Positions 56,875-64,000 of a stretch of DNA of 64,000 bases are shown here, one piece after another. The DNA lies in the NCBI GenBank assembly GCA_002900995.3, contig CM035305.1, forward strand, positions 2,402,467 through 2,466,466. Reading direction: 5' to 3'. Source of the DNA: Ganoderma boninense. Lineage: Eukaryota; Basidiomycota; Agaricomycetes; Polyporales; Polyporaceae. Each line of letters starts with the position of its first letter. The first letter of the stretch is position 1. The notes beneath the pieces are model-generated. The model worked only from the letters and a program-made list of their open reading frames with translations, had not been told where the DNA came from and ran no database searches. The position numbers and the translations under genes are program-made.

Positions 56875-57234
56875 GGTTTGTCTGTTTCTGACCATTACGT
56901 CGACTCCAATTGACAGGATAATCAGCTTCTTCGATTCAGGGATCGGCCGCGAACGTCGAGCACGAATATTGACAGGATATGGACCATGTGCTTCAGGTGT
57001 TGCTGGCCGTCTTAGATTTGCGTCCATCGTATCCCTACCCCTAGCTATATCCTTCGCTTGCGAAGGTTTACGTTCTTTTTGGAATCCATGACTGGTTCGA
57101 GATCGGGAAACCGTTAAAGTGTCTTTGCTTGATGCGCAACAAGCTGCATTCAATCGGCGAACACCGACTCTCGATCTAATCATTCAAGATGGTACACTTG
57201 TGTTACATCCGTTCAGGGGCGAACAAGTACATAG
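56875..57234. other. 3' region between convergent repeat-peptide and NudC genes
   Basis: 360 bases with no gene seen. Confidence 0.45.
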
Positions 57235-58141
57235 CTATGAAATCTTCGCCTTGGAGAAGTCCAGCTCTGGATGTGCCTCTTGAAATTTTTTCAAGGTCTG
57301 GGAAAGAATAATGTTGACATAATGGAATGCGAAAGGCTAGAAACTAACCTCCATCTTCTTGATTTCGTCCGAGGTGGGTTTTCCCATTTGCTGGACAAGT
57401 ATATTCAGACAAACTGCGAGATATGGGAGGGTCGAACCACGTACCTTCTGCTGATTGTCAAACTGATACCAGGTTCAGTTAGTGGATACGCTACTATGCC
57501 AGGTTCAGAACTCACCATCATCTTCTCAACCATCGCTCTAAGACAAGGTCAGCGCTATGTGGACCATACGGAAGTGTGCAACACACCTTGTCTCCCCATC
57601 GAGGTCACTGAGCTTGCTATTCTCCGGTTGGATCTTGGTGGTGTCGATCTTGGGGTGGTGGGTAAGTGCGTTCTCCCACCATTGTTGTTGGTTAAACTTC
57701 TCTAGGTGGATGAGAATGTTCTCTTGGTCCTCTTCGACAGGTCGTTATACAATGAATGTGCCTATATTATTGAGGCAGATGACCACCTACCAAGCGTCCA
57801 GGTGCTATCATCCAGCTTGATCTCTTTGCAGAGCTCGCCAGCCAGGATGGGTTCCTTCCCTTTGAAACCGACACTAAGCTTCTTCTTCTGGATTACGACG
57901 CTCAAATCGCGCGCGCGAGTGCCCTTGGGGACTTGGACGGTGATATCGACATCACCTAACTGCTGGGTCCACTTGTACGGCAGGGCTATCGAAAGAGGCG
58001 TCGGTACGATGCAGGTTCCAAGAGTCGATCAGAGCATGGGGCCGTACCAGCCTGCTGAGCGGCTTCGCGCGCCCGATCCGCCTTGTCGCGCGCTTCGCGC
58101 TGCTCGGGGGAGAGCTTGTCGTAGTCGTCGTTTGCGGACAT
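57235..58141 (-). CDS. nudC: nuclear movement protein NudC (CS domain)
   Basis: Dynein-linked co-chaperone needed for nuclear migration. The N-terminus is MSANDDYDKLSPEQREARDK with a charged helix. After an intron the CS (p23-like) domain reads YKWTQQLGDVDITVQVPKGT, RARDLSVVIQKKKLSVGFKG and KEPILAGELCKEIKLDDSTW, then HLEKVNNQQWWENALTHHPK and IDTTKIQPENSKLSDLDGET. The end is KKFQEAHPELDFSKAKIS at 57235. At least five short introns. The length is about 190 residues, as in Aspergillus nudC and without the longer animal N-terminus. Confidence 0.93.
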
Positions 58142-58422
58142 GGTGGGGGATGGTCGAGAAGCCCTGCTAGGAATCCGAGTAGAGCACCTGAAGCTTCGAG
58201 GGCGGCAAGACTCGCGAGACTTGGTGGCAGCGGCCCGCGCGATTGAGTTGGCCCGGATATTGCGCGCTTGGCCAGGCGCGTCATGCCACGTGATGGCAGG
58301 GTCCTTCAGAGGTTTCCCACGCAGTCGACACGGCGAGCAGCACCGTCGTTTGCGCTTGTCGTCCTCCGCACCGAGTCGCTCTCCTGACCATCTACACTCC
58401 ATCCGGTGCGTCTCCATCATTC

Positions 58423-61016
58423 ATGGCCAGCCAGGATGTTTGGTCAGACTTCGAGGTACGCTTTTGACTTTTCGGCAGGCTTGGCAGTTGTCTCTATATG
58501 GTGTAGCTGACCGCTACCTCGGCAACAGACGATCCGACACAACGTGAGGCACAACAAGGTCGACCAGCTCAAGCAGATCCTCAGCGCCTTCAACGAAGAG
58601 TGTAACACAAATCATACCAAGACCGGGAAAAAGCAGGATCTGATTGACAAGATTACGAGGTCACTCGACAGCTGGAGACGAGAAGATAACCGCGATCGGT
58701 GGTTGCGGGCAAAGGCCATTATGAACCGTGTTCGAACAGGCCCGTGAGTGCCACTCCTTGCTCTTCGTCCTCGTTCCCCATGTTGTACCCAGGCCGGTAC
58801 GCCCCTCCATTCGCCTGCGCGCACAACGACATTGGCGGGGCCAACAACGACTATGGCACTTACCCGAGACCATCTTTCCAGATACTATGGGGCTACCTAC
58901 CGCGCAAATGGCGACTCATCTTACACCCATTCGCACTCGTTTGCGCCTCCACCCCCGACTACTGCCTATCAGACGGGAACATCTGGGGCGATTCCCCGCT
59001 ATGACCCATACGCACCACCCCGACAACCACCTTCTGCAGCCTCCTCTTCCGCTGTTCCCGCACCACAACCATCCATCCCCGTGATCCGTTTTAAGCCTTC
59101 CCCATTCTTCAGAGTGGAACGAATAGTATCGTCTGTCGTCGAATGTCCAGGTGCGTCCGGCGTTTGATGTGGTCGCCCACCTCGTGCCTCATTGTTCTCT
59201 AGAATCTACAAGCTCCGTCGACCGCCGCTCGCAGTCCTTCACCTTCGTTATGCAGCCCGATATCGTTTCCAAACTCAATTCTACAAGGTGAGCATTGTCA
59301 GCCAACAAATCTAAGCTCGGCTCACTCGCATGGCCGCAGCTCCAAATACCAACTACGCCTCTATTGCACATCGTCGACATACTACACCGCGAACGCATCA
59401 TTCCGCTCTCCGGGAGCGACGCTCTGCCCAATAGAGTTTCCTCCGACTTGCGAAGTCCGGGTCAACGGCACGCAGCTCAACGCGAACCTCAAGGGTTTGA
59501 AGAAGAGGGCCGGCACTGCGCCACCGCCAGATCTGGGGAAACTCGTCCGGCAGGCGTCAAGCGCTACGAATCGAGTCGAGATGATTTATGTCAACAGTCA
59601 GCAGCCCATACCGCCCAAGGTACTCTCTTCCCGCTCGTTGCATATATAAACTGAAACTCAAGACCTTAAGCAGAAGTTCTACCTCGTAGTCATGCTGGTC
59701 GAGGTGACCTCCGTGGATCAGCTGATAGACCGACTTCGGAAGGGCAAGTACAAGTCCAAGGATGACATCCTTGCTCAAAGTGCGTGGTTCTCTCGTTGGA
59801 ATCGTTGGTCAGGTGTTGAGAGCTTGTTCGAAGTGAATAAGGCTGCCTCGGTGGACGATGATATTGTTGCTGGCCACCAGAAGATGTCCCTGAAGTGCCC
59901 GGTAAGCGGAGTGCTTATTTCACACATTTATCAGCAATGGCTTACTTTGTATGTAGTTGAGTTACATGCGTATCACGACGCCATGTCGCTCGTCCACATG
60001 TGTGCATCCACAGTGCTTCGATGCGATGTCCTGGTTTTGTGTCATGGAGCAGACCACAACATGGCTATGCCCTGTTTGCGAGAAGGCTCTGAACGTGGAG
60101 GAGCTCATAATCGATGGGTATGTGGCATATGCCGGTTGTGTTCTATGTGAAATGTTTATCGGACGGGACTAGGTACTTCGACGACATTCTCAAGCAAACA
60201 CCAGACAGCGTCGAGGATGTCATTGTCGAGGCAGATGGGGAATGGCACACGGAAGATAACAAGTTCGCATCCCCTACATGGAAGTCGGCTCACCCAAGTC
60301 CTCCCGCGAAACCTGCTCCTGTTAAACGGGCCGTGTCTCCAATCAAGCCACCCAGCAATGGCGTCAACGGTGTGAATGGAAAGGGCAAGCCGCGCCCGAG
60401 TAACGCAGAGATTGTCATCTTGGATTCTGACGATGAAGACGAGGATGAAGGTCGGGTCAAGAGGGAACTCTCCCCGTCGACTGACAGCGTGCTCCCCCGC
60501 CCGAGTCAGTCAGTCAGCGGTTCGCAGCCGCCTCGATCTCAAGCCACAGATATCATCGACTTGACGCTGGATTCGGAGGACGATGAGCCACCTCCACCGG
60601 CACGACCCTCTGTGGCTCCGACGAAGAAGCGGAAGGAAACGGACGACCTGCCTTCTCCTACAGAGCAGATATGGAAGAAGTCGCGGACCGAGGGCCGGTC
60701 GTCGTCTCCTGGTTCTGACCCGCTGGTGAGCAACAGCACATTACGGATGGCTGAAGAAGCGGGGAGGCTACGAGGCTATGTTTCATCGCAATCGCGATAC
60801 CCGCCTTCCTCGCAACAGGCGTCTCCCTATCGCGGGTCTGGGTCGCAAGGGTTTGGTTCGTCTGAACGCCTTGCGCCACCACCGCCTCCGCCGACACTTT
60901 CCCGACGACCGCCTACGTCCCCGCACGACAGTTACCGAAACATTCCGCCGCCCTCGCCTTACACATCACAGCGCGGTAGCGGCGCGGGTAGTTCTTCACC
61001 GACGAATTGGCGGTGA
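58423..61016 (+). CDS. SIZ1: SIZ/PIAS-type SUMO E3 ligase
   Basis: Moves SUMO from Ubc9 to nuclear substrates. A SAP-like helix pair at the N-terminus (HNKVDQLKQILSAFNEECNT, TGKKQDLIDKI) binds DNA. The PINIT domain spans VIRFKPSPFFRVERIVSSVV to VMLVEVTSVDQLIDRLRKGK. The Miz/SP-RING finger has KMSLKCPLSYMRITTPCRS, TCVHPQCFDAMSWFCVMEQ and TWLCPVCEKALNVEELIIDG. Downstream are two SIM-like motifs, EIVILDSDDEDEDE and DIIDLTLDSEDDE, then a Ser/Pro-rich tail ending SPTNWR. About eight introns; the exon joins between 58740 and 58870 are not certain. Confidence 0.9.
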
Positions 61017-61492
61017 CGTGGGGTTTGTGACGTTGATTGTGCTGGTCGGTCATTGATGGGTGGGTTTTCTTGCGTGTCAGCGTAGAGTACTATTATCGTA
61101 GTCCCGTACAGTCCGGCAACAGCCATTGTAATGCGAACGTATTGTGTGTCCACTGTTCTGCCTCTGTTCTGGCAGAGGATGGCTGCCCAGGAGGCCGGGA
61201 ATCGGGATGGGGAGAGGTGGGAGGGGAAGGGAAGCCTGGCCGGACGAAGCGGTGCGACGTGCGATGCTGATTGGGCGGCCGGCTGGCAGCCACACCGCGC
61301 GGGACGTTCGGGCGGAATGTGATTGGGCCAGCGAATTTTCGACGGGCTGCCTTGTCGGTGGGACTCGGAGTTGAAAATCCCGGCGGTATCCGAAAACGTA
61401 CTTAGACGTTCGCAGGCGACACTTTTTCTTCTCCAACTTGTCCTCCCCCCTCCACTCAGTTCCTCCCTCCTTTCGGTTTCCCCTCCGTCAAA
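61017..61492. other. intergenic region upstream of the ADP/ATP carrier
   Basis: About 480 bases. G-rich near 61190-61330, then strongly pyrimidine-rich 61430-61490 directly before the carrier start, as usual for a highly expressed fungal gene. No gene supported. Confidence 0.45.
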
Positions 61493-62845
61493 ATGGCCGA
61501 CGTGAAGAAGGTCAAGACTCCCAAGGAGTTCTTCAGTGTGTATCCCTCTCCCCCCTCCGTCCTCCGCCTCGTCTGCTCGTTTTGGCGGGACCTCTGATTG
61601 CTGACCTGGCACCCATATGCAGTCGATTTCATGATGGGTGGTGTGTCTGCGGTGCGTCTGTTTGCCTCTCGCCTCGTCTACTCGTCCTGAATGGCGTCTG
61701 CTCCCTGTGTAGGCTGTTGCCAAGACCTCCGCTGCCCCCATCGAGCGTATCAAGCTGCTCATTCAGAACCAGGATGAGATGGTCTGTTGGTATAGTTGAT
61801 GGTATAGGTCTTGCGCCTGACTGGTATGTGTTCTACAGATCAAGCAGGGTCGTCTTGCCGAGCCCTACAAGGGTATCGCGGACTGCTTCGCACGTACCAC
61901 CCGCGACGAGGGTGTCGTTTCCCTCTGGCGTGGCAACACTGCCAACGTCATTCGGTACTTCCCCACTCAGGCGTTGAACTTTGCCTTCAGTGCGTTTTTG
62001 TGTCCTTCGTGTCCCGAATCAGTTTTGACGTTCGACGTGACACAGAGGACTACTTCAAGGCGCTTTTCGGCTTCAAGAAGCAGGATGGCTACTGGAAGTG
62101 GTTTGCGGGCAACGTCGCTTCCGGTGGTGCTGCCGGTGCCGCATCCCTCATGTTTGTCTACTCCCTCGATTACGCTCGTACGCGTCTCGCCAACGACGCG
62201 AAGTCGGCCAAGGGTGGAGGAGCCCGTCAGTTCAACGGTCTCGTTGACGTTTACAAGAAGACTTTGGCTTCCGACGGCCTTGCCGGTCTCTACCGTGGCT
62301 TCGTCCCGTCGGTTGTCGGCATTGTCGTCTACCGTGGTCTCTACTTCGGTGTCTACGACTCTCTCAGTAAGTGCTCCTGTGCATAGTAAAGTGATGAGTC
62401 TGACGTCCGGCACAGAACCCGTTGTCCTCGTCGGTGCCCTCCAGGGTTCGTTCCTGGCGTCGTTCCTGCTCGGTTGGGGTGTCACTATTGGTGCCGGTCT
62501 TGCGTCGTACCCTCTCGACACGATCCGGTGAGTGGTTTTGTGATAGAATAACATCAACCCAACTGACAAGGGATGCAGTCGTCGTATGATGATGACTTCA
62601 GGCGCTGGCGTGCACTACAAGTCGATGTTCGACGCTGGTTCGCAGATCGTTGCCAAGGAGGGTGTCAAGTCGCTATTCAAGGGTGCTGGTGCGAACATCC
62701 TCCGTGGTGTCGCTGGCGCTGGTGTCCTGTCGCTGTACGACAAGCTCCAGGAGGTCCTCTTCGGCAAGGTCTACTCCGGTGGTATGTCTATTTGCTTCGT
62801 CAATCGTAAACTCTTACTGATGGGGAGATGGCAGGCTCTGGCTAA
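61493..62845 (+). CDS. AAC: mitochondrial ADP/ATP carrier
   Basis: Exchanges matrix ATP for cytosolic ADP. Three carrier repeats: [31 protein letters not shown] and [31 protein letters not shown] and [32 protein letters not shown], which contains the diagnostic RRRMMM. It ends [13 protein letters not shown] at 62845. Eight exons; exon 61623-61651 is 29 nt and codes part of [10 protein letters not shown]. Start context CAAAATGGCC. The protein is about 310 residues, as expected. Confidence 0.97.
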
Positions 62846-63104
62846 GCGTGTATGTGATGGATATTTTACACATTATCAGCTCCTTAGTAGTACTATCGTT
62901 TATCTTGCCCACTACACGGCATCCAATAGACCTTGTCGTGGTTTCTGCGGTATTGCATCTATGTGGCGTCGGGCATATTATCTTAGTACGCATAGAGTCG
63001 AAATCGAGAGATTTCATATACCACCAGACAGCGCCTTTGGGCATTCGATGCGTGCCGAGGACGCGACCCGAGACGGCGAAGCGAAGGCAACACCTCTTTG
63101 TTCC

Positions 63105-64000
63105 ATGCTCCGACCATGGCATTCGGCGCTGTTGTCGATTCGCACATGGCGACAGTACTCGAGAGTTGTTAGCCCCGTCGTGTTGCGGCCGTACCAGGAG
63201 TCTTGTTTACAGGCTTGCGTTGATGCCCTGGAGCGAGGTTCCACGCGGATTGGCGTCTCCTTGCCCACGGGTGCTGGCAAGACCACCGTCTTCATCTCCC
63301 TTCTAGCTCGGCTCTCCTCTCCGACACAGGCTCCAGATGCAACAAGAACACTGGTCATTGTGAACAGCGTCGAGCTAGCCAGGCAGACCGCGGACCAGGC
63401 TCGCAGGCTCTTTCCTCAATGGACTGTAGAGATTGAACAGGGAAAGCACCATGCCTCTGGTCTCGCAGACCTGTAAGTTCCTTTCGTGATGTCTCTCCGA
63501 CCGCTGATTCTCATTCTACATTCCACTCTCTCAGCACGATCGGGACTATTCAGACCTTGACGCGCTCTCAGCGACTAGACAAGTTTAGAGCGCAATACTT
63601 GAAGGCTATCATAGTCGACGAAGCGCACCACGCTGCCGCACCGTCGTCAGTCACCCCTGTTATTGCATCTAGGCTCGTTCACTTAGCCCTCCGTCTCTAG
63701 ATATCGCCACATTCTTTCACATTTCGATACTGCTATCAAGAATCCAGACAAAGGTTTCGAGCCTCCAGAGCTAACTCATCGTGTACCCATCCTCGGGTTC
63801 TCCGCGACCTTCAGCCGACATGACGGTCTAGCACTCGGCTCGGTCTTCGAGGAGATAGTTTACCATAAGGACTTCCTTGAGATGATCAAGGACGAATGGT
63901 GCGCATATAACAAGCTGGAGTATCGCGAACTGACCTGAGTCGTCGTCAGGCTCTGTCGTGTCCTATTCACAACTGTCCATGCAGACATCGACCTCAGCGG
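63105..64000 (+). CDS. IRC3-like mitochondrial DEAD/H-box helicase, 5' part
   Basis: Partial gene cut by the window end. The N-terminus [20 protein letters not shown] is Arg-rich with no acidic residues, fitting a mitochondrial presequence. Then [20 protein letters not shown] (Q-like motif), Walker [40 protein letters not shown], motif [15 protein letters not shown] and motif [14 protein letters not shown]. Further exons give [15 protein letters not shown] and [16 protein letters not shown], as in yeast Irc3, which unwinds branched mitochondrial DNA. At least four introns. The C-terminal helicase lobe lies beyond 64000. Confidence 0.85.

Noticed and set aside
57090..57115. tRNA B-box-like ggttcgagatcgg
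   Set aside because: It does not complete the B-box consensus and there is no A-box or acceptor stem around it.
1..64000. Transposons, CRISPR arrays, rRNA or tRNA genes
   Set aside because: I looked for reverse transcriptase or transposase motifs, terminal repeats, spaced direct repeats and cloverleaf signals and saw none that hold up; weak or short elements could be missed without a search tool.

Overview
This window is gene-dense nuclear DNA from a filamentous basidiomycete. The protein set points to Agaricomycetes, probably a polypore-like wood fungus, but the species cannot be fixed from sequence alone. Nearly every gene is split by short introns, mostly 45-70 bp with GT-AG ends and at least two with GC-AG ends. 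Coding DNA is GC-rich. Intergenic gaps are mostly 0.3-1.2 kb. I see no transposon, tRNA, rRNA or CRISPR array. I read 32 protein genes: 20 on the + strand and 12 on the - strand. Exon joins were made by eye from splice signals and family conservation, so CDS spans below include introns.

Layout. 0.2-10 kb: a KRE6/SKN1 cell-wall glucan protein, a SNAPc subunit-1-like factor, an Ima1-type inner nuclear membrane protein, a mitochondrial carrier and a membrane RING-CH ubiquitin ligase. 10-23 kb: an RNase III-domain protein with a SUMO-interaction-like tail, the spindle checkpoint protein MAD2, NADPH oxidase NoxA, a RecQ helicase with RECQL4-like C-terminal order, and TFIID subunit TAF5. 22.6-33 kb: three genes of unknown function (one a signal-peptide/single-TM protein), a metallophosphoesterase, a cytochrome-b5 sphingolipid delta-8 desaturase and ribosomal protein eL13, which carries an apparent one-base frameshift. 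34-46 kb: a MetE-like protein, Pal1, the divergent amino-acid pair HIS7/SER3 with two GCN4-type sites between them, RAD51, mitochondrial uL4 and cytosolic uS9. 46-64 kb: a Rap1-like telomere protein, an NDUFA11-like complex I subunit, an EED-like WD40 protein, ESF1, a secreted Kex2-type repeat-peptide precursor, NudC, a SIZ/PIAS SUMO ligase, the ADP/ATP carrier and the start of an IRC3-like helicase.

Most genes are single-copy housekeeping genes with no operon-like logic. Some functional threads recur: genome maintenance and cell cycle (MAD2, RecQ, RAD51, Rap1-like, SIZ), nuclear envelope and nuclear movement (Ima1, NudC), mitochondria (two carriers, uL4m, complex I, IRC3-like) and cell wall or polarity (KRE6, Pal1, NoxA). 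The promoters of MAD2, RecQ and RAD51 contain ACGCG/ACGCGT elements, which may mean shared MBF-type cell-cycle control.

The best candidate for something undescribed is the gene at 55981-56874. It encodes a small secreted precursor with eight near-identical 27-30-residue peptides separated by dibasic KR/RR sites. The copies differ at many synonymous positions but hardly at all in protein, so the peptide itself appears to be what is kept.
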